Shown here one piece after another: positions 49,017 to 58,224 of a DNA stretch of 64,000 nucleotides. The position numbers and the translations under genes were made by a program. The notes below the pieces were generated by a model. The model was not told the DNA's origin, did not search any database, and worked only from the letters and a program-made list of their open reading frames with translations. The stretch lies in the NCBI GenBank assembly GCA_016190375.1, contig JACPQR010000205.1, positions 62,001 through 126,000 of the forward strand. Direction: 5' to 3'. The stretch's first letter is position 1; each line of letters begins with the position of its first letter. The stretch is from Deltaproteobacteria bacterium (GTDB taxonomy: Bacteria > Myxococcota_A > Polyangia > JACPQR01).

Positions 49017-50267
49017 ATGCGCCCTCGCGAGACCTCCTGCGCGGTGATTCTCCTGGCCGCGGTGTTCGCACCTGCGGCTCTCGCGACCGGCGGTTCGTGG
49101 GTGCCGCCCGTGGGCCGTACGGAGCCAATCCGGTCGCTGCTCGTGGTCTCTCCCGGCGCGCCGGTGCGCCTGTCGCCTCACGGCGCCTCGCCGCGGCGCG
49201 GTGCTCTGGCCCGCGGCGAGCGTGTCCCGTACATGGGAGAGGCGACCGGTCCGGGCTGTGCGAGCGCATGGTATCGCATCGACGCGGAGGGGTACGTTTG
49301 CGGAGCGCTCGTCGAGCCGAGCTCCGAGGCGCCCCGCTCGGGCCCCCACCCATCGCTTCCCGCCGCGGGAGAGGTGCTGCCCTTCGGATACGGATATGCG
49401 GGCATGGACGGCGCGCGGATCTACCGTCGAGCCGAGGACGTGGAGGCGGATCTGTGGGAGAGCGAGCTCGACACCGGCTTCGGGGTGGCGGTCCGCCGGC
49501 TCGTGCATCTCCACGGGTCGCGATTCTGGGAGACGCTCTCCGGTCGGCTCATCCCGGCCAGGGAGCTGCGACTTGCGCGGCCGTCGACGTTCGCAGGCGC
49601 CCAGCTCGAGAGTCCCGGCGACATCGAGCGGGCTGGCTGGGTGATCGAGCGCGAGGCTCGCTCTCTCGGGGCAGAGGGGCGTGCAGAGACGCGAACGCTT
49701 CACGTCCGCCACGACCGCGTGGAGATCTTCGAGACGGCGCGACGAGGCGGACGATCGCTTCTTCGCGTGGCACACGATGGGTGGCTGGACGCCAGGGTCG
49801 TGCGACGCCCGCGCCTGGCGACCCGACCCGAGTCGGTCGGGGCAGCCGAGCGATGGATCGACGTCGACCTGGAGCGACAGATCGTCACGGCGTACGAGGG
49901 CGACCGACCCGTCTACGTCACGCTCGCATCGACCGGCAGGGCCGGAACGCCGACGCCCACGGGCATCTTCCGGGTCTGGGTCAAGCTGGCCACGTCCACG
50001 ATGGACAACTTCGAGGAGGAGGAGGCCGACCGTTTCTACTCGCTCGACGACGTACCCTGGGTCCTGTACTTCGACCGAGGCGTCGCTCTTCACGCGGCGT
50101 TCTGGCACGATCGGTACGGAGAGCGGCGCTCCCACGGCTGCGTGAACCTCTCGCCGATCGACGCGCGGTTCTTCTACGAGTTCGCCAGTCCCGTCATGCC
50201 TTCGGGCTGGACGGCCTCGTTCCCGACCGATCGCAGCCCGGGCACGGTCGTCCGCGTCAGGCGGTGA
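49017..50267 (+). CDS. Secreted L,D-transpeptidase (YkuD)
   Basis: 416 residues. The signal peptide ends near PAALA. An SH3-like region follows (PVRLSPHGASPRRGALARGE, WYRIDAEGYVCGALV). The YkuD catalytic domain at about 285-410 has GTPTPTGIFRVW and HAAFWHDRYGERRSHGCVNLS, with the catalytic Cys in SHGCVN and the conserved His upstream. Family members make 3-3 cross-links in peptidoglycan or tether proteins to it. It starts one base after the peroxiredoxin stop. Confidence 0.94.
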   Translation: MRPRETSCAVILLAAVFAPAALATGGSWVPPVGRTEPIRSLLVVSPGAPVRLSPHGASPRRGALARGERVPYMGEATGPGCASAWYRIDAEGYVCGALVEPSSEAPRSGPHPSLPAAGEVLPFGYGYAGMDGARIYRRAEDVEADLWESELDTGFGVAVRRLVHLHGSRFWETLSGRLIPARELRLARPSTFAGAQLESPGDIERAGWVIEREARSLGAEGRAETRTLHVRHDRVEIFETARRGGRSLLRVAHDGWLDARVVRRPRLATRPESVGAAERWIDVDLERQIVTAYEGDRPVYVTLASTGRAGTPTPTGIFRVWVKLATSTMDNFEEEEADRFYSLDDVPWVLYFDRGVALHAAFWHDRYGERRSHGCVNLSPIDARFFYEFASPVMPSGWTASFPTDRSPGTVVRVRR

Positions 50268-50285
50268 GCTCCACCGCGCGGTCAC

Positions 50286-50882
50286 TCACGGTCTGCGACC
50301 CGTTGCCCGCTGGGGCGATCCACGCCGTGCCCTCTCGCCATCCCCGGGCGCGGTGGCATCGCGATTCACGACGAGCGAGCCGCCCACGCGAACGTCTCCG
50401 AAGGTCAGGGCGTACCTCACCGCGGTGGAGCGCCTCTCGACGTCGAGGTGGTCGACCGCGATCCAGCCGTCCTGCGGCTCGGTCTCGACCGGCTCGGCCC
50501 CGCGCTGGCGTTCGACCAGGATCGCACCTCTTGCACCGGTTGGATAAAGGTAGAGGTCGAGCCTGGTTCCGCGGGCGTCCGCGAACCGGATGCGAACCCG
50601 CAGGCCACCGTCGCCCGTCGGTCTCGCCGTGATCCGCTCGGCTCGACTCGCCTCGCACAACCGGCGGATCGCCGCCGGAGCTCGGGACATCCCCCGGGAT
50701 CTCGGGCCGTGGGCGCAGGTGAAGCTGAAGCCTTCGGCCTGAGGCGCTCGCGGTCCACGCCGCAGCTCGGGATTGATCCTGCGGGCGCTTCCGCCGCAAC
50801 CGGCCGAGAGCCCTGCGAGGAGGGCAATCGCCACCCAGACGAGCTTCGCTCGCCCGGGGCCCCGGATCCGGGCGCCAGTCAC
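50286..50882 (-). CDS. Lipoprotein of unknown function
   Basis: 198 residues. LVWVAIALLAGLSAGC gives a lipobox, Cys29. The mature region is beta-rich (LRVRIRFADARGTRLDLYLYP, VRYALTFGDVRVGGSLVV). No recognised family. It is convergent with the L,D-transpeptidase, leaving 18 bases between stops, and lies just downstream of the phosphoesterase gene on the same strand. Confidence 0.7.
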   Translation of the reverse strand: MTGARIRGPGRAKLVWVAIALLAGLSAGCGGSARRINPELRRGPRAPQAEGFSFTCAHGPRSRGMSRAPAAIRRLCEASRAERITARPTGDGGLRVRIRFADARGTRLDLYLYPTGARGAILVERQRGAEPVETEPQDGWIAVDHLDVERRSTAVRYALTFGDVRVGGSLVVNRDATAPGDGERARRGSPQRATGRRP

Positions 50883-50925
50883 GGGGCAACGCTAGCACAC
50901 GGCACGTCAAGCGGCGATTTGGCGC

Positions 50926-52353
50926 TCACTCCCGAAAGGGCCGGGGGATACTGTCGGTCGAGCTCCAGCTCCTGAGCTCCGCGGAGGCCGAACCGGGCTG
51001 GGCATTGATGACGAGATGGGTCATCGGCGCGCGGATGGGCGGCAAGCCCGCCGATCTCTCCTCGTGCGTCCAGTTGCCGACGTTGAAGTACCAGCGCTCC
51101 TCGTCGAGCGCGACCCGCATCGGATGATGCGTGTGGCCCATCACGATGAACCTGGCCTTCACCCGCTGGGCGAGCTTGCCGGCGGCGCGTCGGAGCGAGG
51201 CCGTGGCGTCGAGGGTGCGCTGCCTGGCCGACGCCCATAGCACCGCGACGGCGACCACGAGCGCTGCCCCGGCGACCGCGCCCACTGCCCAGGCCGGGGC
51301 GCCCACGGCGATCGCGATCAGCGTCGCGACGACCACGGCGAGGCCGAGCGCGAATCGATCGAGGAAGACCGCCTGCATCGTCCGGAGCAGGCTTCTCGTC
51401 AAGGGTGCGCTCTTGAGGGCATCGATCGCCCTGAGCGTGGCCTCTCCGACCACGCCGGCCAGAGGCAGCGCCTTCATGCGCCTCAGATGTTCCTCCCTGA
51501 GCGCGCGGAGTCGGGCGCCTCGAGCGGCCCACCAGAGCTGAACCAGACGCGTCGACATCTGGAAGTATCGCCTCGTGAAGCGGGCGAGCTCACCGAGCCC
51601 GATGGTGCGCACCCAGCGCAGGTAGTCGAGGGCCGACCATCGCTCGCCGCACTCGCGAGGCAGCCGCGGCGTCGGGTTGACGAGGTAGCGCAGAGCCATC
51701 GTCGACACGTCGTCGACGAGCCGCCGGGGATCGTCCGGACGAACGGGGTAGAGCTGGAAGTCGAACGAGCAGAGGCCATCGTACTGATGCCCGTGCTCGA
51801 CATACACGAGGCCCGGCTCGTAGTAGAACCAGGGCACGAAAGTGACCCGCATGCGGAAGGCGTCGGCGTCCGATCCCTCGACGCCCGCCAGCGCGACCAG
51901 CCGCTCCCGCAAGTCCGTCTGGACCTCGTCCCAGAAGAGGTCGACGTCGTGGTTGCCCCTCAGGATCACCAGCGAGTGTCCCGCGCGGACGAAGGAAGCG
52001 AGCCTCTCCATCACCGTGCCGTGCCGGTCGAAGACGCGGGCCAGCTTGACGAGCGCATGGTCGGGCGCGCTGCCCAGGCCGTGCACCCGCTCCTCCTCCG
52101 TCGGCGGCGTGGTGATCTGACCCTCGGCCCGCACCGCCATCCCGATGAACTCGATCATGTCGCCCGCGACGATCAGGCGCCACGGCCGCCCGCCGAGGAG
52201 GTTTAGGGCGTAGTGCTCCAGGAAGGCCGTCAGGTCATGGTCGAGCTGCGCGACATGGCGAACGAGGCCAGCTCCATGCCCCTCGAGGACGTCGCGTCCC
52301 AGATGGATGTCCGAGATTATTAGAGGATTCGGTCGGAGGTGACGGTACCGCAT
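50926..52353 (-). CDS. Membrane-associated metallophosphoesterase
   Basis: 475 residues from ATG 52353 (GGGAG 5 bases upstream; GTG 52365 also in frame). Calcineurin-type phosphoesterase motifs: IISDIHLG (D-x-H), VAGDMIEF (G-D), LRGNHDVDLFWD (G-N-H-D), VYVEHGHQYD and the final FIVMGHTHHP (G-H-x-H). Between the fourth and last motifs lies an insert of ~200 residues containing two hydrophobic helices (FALGLAVVVATLIAIAVG and AWAVGAVAGAALVVAVAVL), so the enzyme is probably membrane-bound. It is similar in motif order to UDP-2,3-diacylglucosamine hydrolase-like proteins; substrate unproven. Confidence 0.92.
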   Translation of the reverse strand: MRYRHLRPNPLIISDIHLGRDVLEGHGAGLVRHVAQLDHDLTAFLEHYALNLLGGRPWRLIVAGDMIEFIGMAVRAEGQITTPPTEEERVHGLGSAPDHALVKLARVFDRHGTVMERLASFVRAGHSLVILRGNHDVDLFWDEVQTDLRERLVALAGVEGSDADAFRMRVTFVPWFYYEPGLVYVEHGHQYDGLCSFDFQLYPVRPDDPRRLVDDVSTMALRYLVNPTPRLPRECGERWSALDYLRWVRTIGLGELARFTRRYFQMSTRLVQLWWAARGARLRALREEHLRRMKALPLAGVVGEATLRAIDALKSAPLTRSLLRTMQAVFLDRFALGLAVVVATLIAIAVGAPAWAVGAVAGAALVVAVAVLWASARQRTLDATASLRRAAGKLAQRVKARFIVMGHTHHPMRVALDEERWYFNVGNWTHEERSAGLPPIRAPMTHLVINAQPGSASAELRSWSSTDSIPRPFRE

Positions 52354-52500
52354 GACTGCTCCCACCGGAAATGTTCAAGGAATCTCGCTTCGATATGGTG
52401 GGATGAGCGAAATCAGTGCGCAAGGGGTTACGCACTTCACCCCCGAAAAAAACCGAGCTGGGGACGGGAGGCGCCGCCAGTGGAACCTGAAGAAGCCATA

Positions 52501-52529
52501 TTGACACATGTACCACCATCTACTACACA
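52501..52529 (+). promoter_or_regulatory. Sigma-70-like promoter
   Basis: A consensus -35 TTGACA (52501-52506), a 17-base spacer, then TACACA (52524-52529). It is the best such promoter seen in the window. A palindrome ACACAGG-CCA-CCTGTGT (52525-52541) overlaps the -10 and start site and could be an operator or a 5'-terminal RNA hairpin. The predicted leader before the small ORF is about 110 bases. Confidence 0.65.
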
Positions 52530-52647
52530 GGCCACCTGTGTCGTTGAAGCGGGGAGTTTCGGAGACTTGGCGATCAATGCACACGTTTTCTCAACACGGG
52601 GCATGTACTTTGCTTTTCGCCGACCGAGCCAGGTCATGGAGGCAGCC

Positions 52648-52836
52648 ATGATGGGAACGAGAAGCGCAGCAGCCCTTCGTCACCCCGTCTCGATCGGGCA
52701 GGCCGAGGCGCCGAGGCCTCCCTCGCTCGCGAGGATCTACATCGAGGCCGCAGAGCGCCACCGCCAGCGAGGCGACTCGCCCAAGCTGATCGCGGCGCTG
52801 GTCCGGGCCGCCTGGCGGCTCAACTTCGGCGGTTGA
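52648..52836 (+). CDS. Small hypothetical protein (62 aa)
   Basis: 62 residues from ATG 52648; GGAGG (52638-52642) lies 5 bases upstream. Sequence features: MMGTRSAAALRHPVS, then SLARIYIEAAERHRQRGDSP and a C-terminal helix KLIAALVRAAWRLNFGG. It is Ala/Arg-rich, with an amphipathic helix, and could bind nucleic acid or membranes; no family recognised. It lies behind a strong promoter and a ~110-base AT-richer leader. Confidence 0.6.
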   Translation: MMGTRSAAALRHPVSIGQAEAPRPPSLARIYIEAAERHRQRGDSPKLIAALVRAAWRLNFGG

Positions 52837-53021
52837 CGGGGGGCGTCCCACAGCCTTGGCTGTTAGCGGCCCTTGGCCCTGGACGCCGCTCACGACCGAC
52901 TTTCCCCCTCTTGCCTGCCGCGAGCTCCGAGCCCGTCGCTTCCCGGCCAATCGCTAATGGCTGGCTGCTGACGGCTGTGCCTCCGGGCCCCAGCCGCCGC
53001 CGTTGTGCTAGGAAGGGCGCC

Positions 53022-54290
53022 ATGTCCTTCTGGAAGAAGCTCTTGGGAGGAGACTTCGACTCCAACCGCGCCGAGGGCGACGAGCATTTCGACGCCCACC
53101 GATTCGGCGAAGCCAAGCTGGCGTACGAGCGGGCAATCGACAAGGCGAAGCCAGAGGACGCGAGCAGGCTCGAGACGCTCCGAGTGCGCATCCGCGACTG
53201 TCGAGCCGCGCTGGCCGAAGTGCAGGCGACTCGGGCCCAGAGTTGCCTCGAGCAGGGCGAGGTAGAGGCCGCGATCGAGGCTCTCGAGAGCGCGATCGAG
53301 GTCAGCGACGATCCGGACGCCAGGGAGCGGTACAGGAAGCGAATCGACGAGATGCACGCCGTCGACGCCAGGATGGCCGCCGAGGCTCCAGGAGAAGCCA
53401 GCGACGACGATCGGTACGAGGTGCTGTCGGCGGAGTGGGAGGACGACCAGATCGACGAGTACGAGCGATACGGCGAGCGGTTCAGGAGCGCGTACCTCTC
53501 GCTTCACGAGAGCCCTTCCGAGGACTCCGTGGCTCGAGCGCTCGAGACGCTGCGCGACCTTGCCCGGGAGCACGAAGGCGAGGCGCGATATGTCTTCCTC
53601 GAGATCGGCCGCGCCGAGCTGAGGCTCGGCAAGCGCGAGGAAGGCATCGAGAGCCTCCGGCGTTTCCTCGCGAGCCTTCCCGAGGACGTCGGCGAGGTCT
53701 CGCGAGTCCACGCGCACTTCGCCCTCGCCGACACGTACCTCGACGCGAAGGACGAGGCCGCGGCCCAGAAGCAGCTCGAGGCCGCGGCAGAGGCGGTTCC
53801 CGATCTCACCGCGGGCCACCTGCGGCTCGGACAGTTCCTGCGATCGAGGGGGAAGCACGAAGAGGCCGCTCGAGCTCTGGCCGAGGCTGCCCGCACGATG
53901 GGCGAGATCCGACCGGACGTGAGGGTCATCAGGGAGATCGGCCTGAACCAGATCGGGCTGGGACGCGAGGACGAGGCCATCGAGACGCTGGAGAGCGTGG
54001 TGCAGCTGCAGGCCGCGCACGACAGCCTCGATCTCGATCCCCAGACGGCGATCGCCCTCGCGGGGCTCTACGAGAAACGAGGCGATCCCGGCCATGCCGC
54101 AGATCTGTTTCGTCACCTGGTTCGAGGCTCGGACGTGACCAATCACTTCGCGTATCACCGGCAAGCAGCGCGGCTGCTCCTCGCTGCGGGGAAGACCGCC
54201 ACCGCCCGCGAGCATCTCGTCAAGGCACGCGAGCTGGCGCCCGACGACGCGGCGAGGGAATCGCTCGACGAGCTCTCTAAGGGAACCTGA
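53022..54290 (+). CDS. TPR-repeat protein
   Basis: 422 residues from ATG 53022 (AGGAAGG upstream). MSFWKKLLGGDFDSN is followed by helical pairs typical of TPRs along most of its length (RAEGDEHFDAHRFGEAKLAYERA, ALADTYLDAKDEAAAQKQLE, AGLYEKRGDPGHAADLFRHLV). No signal peptide or catalytic motif. It is likely a cytoplasmic scaffold. Its stop overlaps the stop of the convergent kinase gene by 14 bases. The upstream extension to 52833 is not protein-like. Confidence 0.88.
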   Translation: MSFWKKLLGGDFDSNRAEGDEHFDAHRFGEAKLAYERAIDKAKPEDASRLETLRVRIRDCRAALAEVQATRAQSCLEQGEVEAAIEALESAIEVSDDPDARERYRKRIDEMHAVDARMAAEAPGEASDDDRYEVLSAEWEDDQIDEYERYGERFRSAYLSLHESPSEDSVARALETLRDLAREHEGEARYVFLEIGRAELRLGKREEGIESLRRFLASLPEDVGEVSRVHAHFALADTYLDAKDEAAAQKQLEAAAEAVPDLTAGHLRLGQFLRSRGKHEEAARALAEAARTMGEIRPDVRVIREIGLNQIGLGREDEAIETLESVVQLQAAHDSLDLDPQTAIALAGLYEKRGDPGHAADLFRHLVRGSDVTNHFAYHRQAARLLLAAGKTATAREHLVKARELAPDDAARESLDELSKGT

Positions 54291-56049
54291 ACCTGCCCCG
54301 ACACGCGCCGCTCAGACCCGGAAGGTGCAGGCTCACGACCTGGCCCACGACGCAGCGCCGGAAGTCATCTCCCACGGCGCCGCGGAACGCGATGTTCGGG
54401 CGGCCGGCGTCGTCGATGTCGTAGGCGATTGTGAAGCGGTCGGTCGAGGTGAGGCGGTCGGCGCAGGCGCGGGCAAAGGCCTTGACGGACGCGTCCGCGA
54501 GGGGCGGACACGACGCCGCGGCCTCGGGCGGCTCCCTCGCGGAGCGCGGCCGCGACGATGCGTCGGCGACCGCCGCGTCCAGGGCGCGAGGAGGCGCGAC
54601 GCCGACCGTGCCTCCGGCGTCGGCGCGGCTGGAGACCACCGTCACACCGCCGTCGGCGATCGGGGGTGGTGGCGCGATCCCCGGGGTCGGCAGCGGAGGC
54701 ACGGGTGGGAGCGGCTGAGGAGCGGCGCCCCGTGGATCGAAGCCGATCGTCGCACCCCCGACGTCGACCGGCCGCTGGGACAGCACGAACACCGCGGCGG
54801 CGCCAACGAACACGACTCCCGCCACGACGACCGCGATCATCGGCAGCCGGCTCCTCGGGTACGTCACCGCGAGCGACATGGAGCCCTGCACGGAGTCCGA
54901 AAGCGAGGCGTGCCCATCGCCGAGCTCCGTGGGACCGTCGGGGCTCGAGGCGGAAGCGAGCGCCGGCGGCTGGGCCGGCGTCGGCGAGGCGACGACCTCC
55001 GGCAGCGATGGCGGTGAGGCGACGGCCGGCTGCAGGCCCGGCGACGTGTTCCTGTCGTCCGCCATCGAATCGGCGAGGGGAGCAGATGGAGTGGGGCTCG
55101 ACAGGCCGAAGCCGCCGCTACCTCCGCCGGGGCCTCCTCGCGGAGGTGGGATCGCGGCCATGCTCCCCCGTGGCCCGCCCGGCAGCACCGACTTGAGCGC
55201 GGCGGCGAACTCGGCCGCGGTCTGATATCGGTCGTCCGGGTTCTTCGCGAGCGCGCGATCCATGACCTCCTGCAGACCGGGCGGGAACTTGCGGGTCGGC
55301 GCGCGATCGGACAACGGGATCGGAACGGCATTGACGTGGAGCGAGATGTACTCCATCGGCACGCGAGCCGAGAACGGGAGCTTCCCGGTGAGCAGCTCGT
55401 AGAGGATCACCCCGAGCGAGTAGATGTCGGAGCGCGGGTCCAGCGTCTTGCCTTGCGCCTGCTCGGGCGACATGAACTCGGGAGTCCCGAAGACCATGCC
55501 TTCCTGGGTGAGGATCAGCGATCCCGGACGCATCTCGCGCTCCGTGACCTTGGCCAGGCCGAAGTCGAGGACCTTGGCGTAATCCGTGATCCCTCCCTGG
55601 GTGCACAGGAAGATGTTCTCCGGCTTGAGGTCGCGATGGACGATCCCCTGTCGATGCGCCTCCTCGAGCGCACCGCAGGCCTGGATCATCACGGGCAGCG
55701 CTCGTTCGAACGAGAGCGGTCCGTCGGCGCGCACGTACTGGGCGAGGTTCTTGCCTGCCAGGAACTCCATGACGATGTACAGCGAGCCATCGTCGAGCTG
55801 TCCGTAGAGGAAGACCCTCACGGTGTTCGGATGGGTGAGGTGGCTCATGGCGCGGGCTTCGCGCCGGAACCGAGAGACCAGGTCCTTACGAGCGGCCAGC
55901 TTGGGGTGCAGGATCTTGACCGCCACGAGGCGATCCATGGATGGCTGCTCGGCCTTGTAGACCGCGCCCATGCCTCCCGAGCCGATGCGTTCGAGAATCC
56001 TGAACTGCCCTAGGATCTCGCGGCCGATATAAGGGTCCGCGGGGGGCAT
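54277..56049 (-). CDS. Ser/Thr protein kinase with one membrane helix
   Basis: About 590 residues from ATG 56049 (GTG 56070 also in frame). The kinase domain at about 13-280 has IGSGGMGAVYKAEQP, VAVKIL, IVHRDLKPENIFL, VLDFGLAKV, and FMSPEQAQG. A Pro/Ser-rich juxtamembrane region is followed by one transmembrane helix (MIAVVVAGVVFVGAAAVFVLS) and a Pro/Gly-rich extracytoplasmic part that ends in a small Cys-containing domain (ACADRLTSTDRFTIAYDIDDAG). It resembles the myxobacterial kinases with a C-terminal AgmX/TonB-like beta domain. Convergent with the TPR gene. Confidence 0.92.
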   Translation of the reverse strand: MPPADPYIGREILGQFRILERIGSGGMGAVYKAEQPSMDRLVAVKILHPKLAARKDLVSRFRREARAMSHLTHPNTVRVFLYGQLDDGSLYIVMEFLAGKNLAQYVRADGPLSFERALPVMIQACGALEEAHRQGIVHRDLKPENIFLCTQGGITDYAKVLDFGLAKVTEREMRPGSLILTQEGMVFGTPEFMSPEQAQGKTLDPRSDIYSLGVILYELLTGKLPFSARVPMEYISLHVNAVPIPLSDRAPTRKFPPGLQEVMDRALAKNPDDRYQTAAEFAAALKSVLPGGPRGSMAAIPPPRGGPGGGSGGFGLSSPTPSAPLADSMADDRNTSPGLQPAVASPPSLPEVVASPTPAQPPALASASSPDGPTELGDGHASLSDSVQGSMSLAVTYPRSRLPMIAVVVAGVVFVGAAAVFVLSQRPVDVGGATIGFDPRGAAPQPLPPVPPLPTPGIAPPPPIADGGVTVVSSRADAGGTVGVAPPRALDAAVADASSRPRSAREPPEAAASCPPLADASVKAFARACADRLTSTDRFTIAYDIDDAGRPNIAFRGAVGDDFRRCVVGQVVSLHLPGLSGACRGRFRFP

Positions 56050-56107
56050 GGAACCTGGCGACGATACCACACCGGAGTGACGGGTGGTTAGGGCTCGCGC
56101 AAGACCG

Positions 56108-56380
56108 TCAGTCTGTTCCTCGACCGCAGCCGGGTAGGTGCGCGTTCAGGAACTCGTGCAGGGCGTGCTCGCATTCCTTCGGAATCTCGGCACGGAGCGC
56201 CGCACGGCTGAGCTCGGTCGTCTTCCGATACGTATTCAACAGGGCTGCACACGGCCGGCAGTGCTCCACGTGCACCTCGAGCTGCCTCGCGGTTGGCTCG
56301 GGCAGATCGCCCTCGTAGTAGTCGCAGAGCAGATCTAGCGCGAGCTCGCGACACTTGCTGGGATCGTGTTCCAAGACCAC
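56108..56380 (-). CDS. Anti-sigma factor-type zinc finger protein (zf-HC2)
   Basis: About 90 residues from GTG 56380. CRELALDLLCDYYEGDLPEP followed by QLEVHVEHCRPCAALLNTY matches the N-terminal zinc-binding anti-sigma (ZAS) domain with the H-x3-C-x2-C motif (HVEHCRPC). No membrane helix is present, so it would be a soluble anti-sigma factor. No sigma factor gene lies next to it, which is unusual. The start is uncertain (TTG 56374 possible). Confidence 0.8.
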   Translation of the reverse strand: MVLEHDPSKCRELALDLLCDYYEGDLPEPTARQLEVHVEHCRPCAALLNTYRKTTELSRAALRAEIPKECEHALHEFLNAHLPGCGRGTD

Positions 56381-56457
56381 GTGGAAGCCTAGCACAACGA
56401 TGCGCGGCCGAAGCAAGTGGTCGCACAACTCTTCCGGGGGTTCCCCGATAACGGGCC

Positions 56458-57072
56458 GTGCGGTCAGACAACCGAAGGCAGGTGGGGCCCCCGTCTCCGG
56501 GTGGCCCAAGGACATCCATACCGGTCTTCGCGAACAAGATCGCTGTCCGGCCGGATCGACGATCCGACTTCCGGGACATCTTTCGCCCCGAAAGTCCGCG
56601 CGTTCCCGGCGAGCCGGCCCCGGCGAGCCTGCAGGCCGCCCCACCCGGACCGATGCCGAGGTGGCGAGCCGAGCGGTCGCGACGCGACGCCGGTGCTCGC
56701 GTGGGCGGGCGCGTGCCCGTGCGCTCGCCGCGTGCCGCCCCGGACACTTTCGCCACGGTCCCCATCAGAGAGCCAGGGCCTGCCGCTGCCGCCGCTGCAG
56801 CGCCTTCGTCGCCGGTGACCGCCACGGATCCTCGCGCGCTTGCCGAGATCGCGGAGAAGGTGCTCCGAAGCCTGCGGGTCGGCGCCGACGGGTCCGGCAG
56901 GCGGGTCGTGCAGCTCGAGATTGGCGCCGGAGCCCTGGCGGGGGCCTGGATCGAGCTCAGCCGCGAGGAGGACGGCGTTCGGCTCAGGATGCGCGGCGCT
57001 GCGGGTCAGGAGCACCCCGAGCTGGTTGCGCTCGAGGCAGCCCTTCGCGCCCGCGGAATCCCCATGCTGTAG
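56458..57072 (+). CDS. SctP/HpaP-like type III secretion protein
   Basis: About 204 residues, start uncertain. A long Pro/Ala/Arg-rich N-terminal region leads to a C-terminal domain (TDPRALAEIAEKVLRSLRVG, VVQLEIGAGALAGAWIELS, GVRLRMRGAAGQEHPELVAL, ALRARGIPML) that resembles the needle-length/substrate-specificity protein family (SctP, HrpP/HpaP). The following SpoA-domain gene supports the assignment because sctP and sctQ are normally adjacent. No membrane helix. Confidence in the family is moderate; context is the main argument. Confidence 0.65.
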   Translation: MRSDNRRQVGPPSPGGPRTSIPVFANKIAVRPDRRSDFRDIFRPESPRVPGEPAPASLQAAPPGPMPRWRAERSRRDAGARVGGRVPVRSPRAAPDTFATVPIREPGPAAAAAAAPSSPVTATDPRALAEIAEKVLRSLRVGADGSGRRVVQLEIGAGALAGAWIELSREEDGVRLRMRGAAGQEHPELVALEAALRARGIPML

Positions 57073-57096
57073 AACTGCCCCGACTCGACGTGATAG

Positions 57097-58215
57097 TTGT
57101 CGTTCGTGGTCGCGCTGGAGCCGTTCCCCTTCGACAGACTGCCACGGATTCCCCGCGCCGCCCTGGCGCCGCTCCAGCAAGCCGCGCGGCTGAGCAAGGC
57201 GGCTCGCGGCTGGAAGGCGGGCGTGGACTCCCTGGCCGCGCTCGCGGCTACCGAGATCCTCGTCGAGACGAGAGACGTGATCTGGGTGGACGCGCGAGGC
57301 AGCGAGCGTCTGGTGCTGCCGCAGCACGTCTGGGCCCTGCGCGTCGAGTTGCCGTCCGGCATCGGGGTAGTGGACCTCGACGTCGGCCTCGCGGCCGCGC
57401 TCGTGGACGCGGTCCTGGGCACCGCGCCAGGCCCGGAAGGAGCAGCGTTTCGTCCCCTGCGCGAGACGGAGGTCGGCGTGCTCGCGTATCTCGCCGCTCG
57501 CTTCCTGGTGGCCTCGCGCGCCCACCTGCGGGGCGGACGGCTCCTGGGGTGGACCGGCGACCCGCGGGCGCTGGCGGCCTCTCTTCGCGGTCGGGACCAC
57601 GTCGGAGCTCGATTCGACGTCTCGCTTGGTGGGTTCACGTACGGCGCCTGGGTGTGGCTACCGGCGACGAGCTGGCCGGCGGAGACGGCCTTGCCACGTC
57701 TGGATCGATTCGCCGACCTTCCCGTGCGACTGCGAGCCGAGGTCGGCCGTGCGCGGCCCGCGATGGGGGAGGTCCTCGCCCTGGCACCCGGGGACATCCT
57801 GCTTTGCGACGTGGCGCACGCGATGCCTGGGCCCACGGGACGCGCGATGCTCGGGTTCCCGCTGTCGAGGTTCCCGCGATTCACCTCGGATATCATCGAC
57901 GGGCGCACCGTACGCATCGACAGCGTCTCGCCCGAACCGGAGGTCGTTCCAATGACAAGCCCGACCGAATCGCCCGTTCCCGCGAGCGCCACGAACCTCG
58001 CCGCCGAGATTCCGGTGGAGGTCACGGTGGAGCTGGGGCGCGCGAACCTCACGGTGGCCGCCGTCGCGAGCCTCGCTCCAGGCGAGGTCGTCGTGCTCGA
58101 CCGCGCCCCGACCGACCCCGTCACGCTGGCGATCGGCGACCGCCTCATAGGTCACGGCGAGCTGGTGGTCGTCGAAGGTCAGGTCGGCGTCCGCGTCATC
58201 GACGTGGCGCGCTGA
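57097..58215 (+). CDS. sctQ: SctQ/YscQ-like type III secretion C-ring protein
   Basis: 372 residues (TTG 57097; GTG 57106 also possible). The N-terminal part resembles the FliM-like half of SctQ (VLPQHVWALRVELPSGIGVVDLD, RPLRETEVGVLAYLAARFLV). The C-terminus is a SpoA domain (PVEVTVELGRANLTVAAVASLA and VTLAIGDRLIGHGELVVVEGQ), which forms the cytoplasmic ring in type III secretion systems. Myxobacteria carry incomplete non-flagellar T3SS clusters; only this and SctP are in view here. Confidence 0.88.
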   Translation: MSFVVALEPFPFDRLPRIPRAALAPLQQAARLSKAARGWKAGVDSLAALAATEILVETRDVIWVDARGSERLVLPQHVWALRVELPSGIGVVDLDVGLAAALVDAVLGTAPGPEGAAFRPLRETEVGVLAYLAARFLVASRAHLRGGRLLGWTGDPRALAASLRGRDHVGARFDVSLGGFTYGAWVWLPATSWPAETALPRLDRFADLPVRLRAEVGRARPAMGEVLALAPGDILLCDVAHAMPGPTGRAMLGFPLSRFPRFTSDIIDGRTVRIDSVSPEPEVVPMTSPTESPVPASATNLAAEIPVEVTVELGRANLTVAAVASLAPGEVVVLDRAPTDPVTLAIGDRLIGHGELVVVEGQVGVRVIDVAR

Positions 58216-58224
58216 AGGGAGAGG

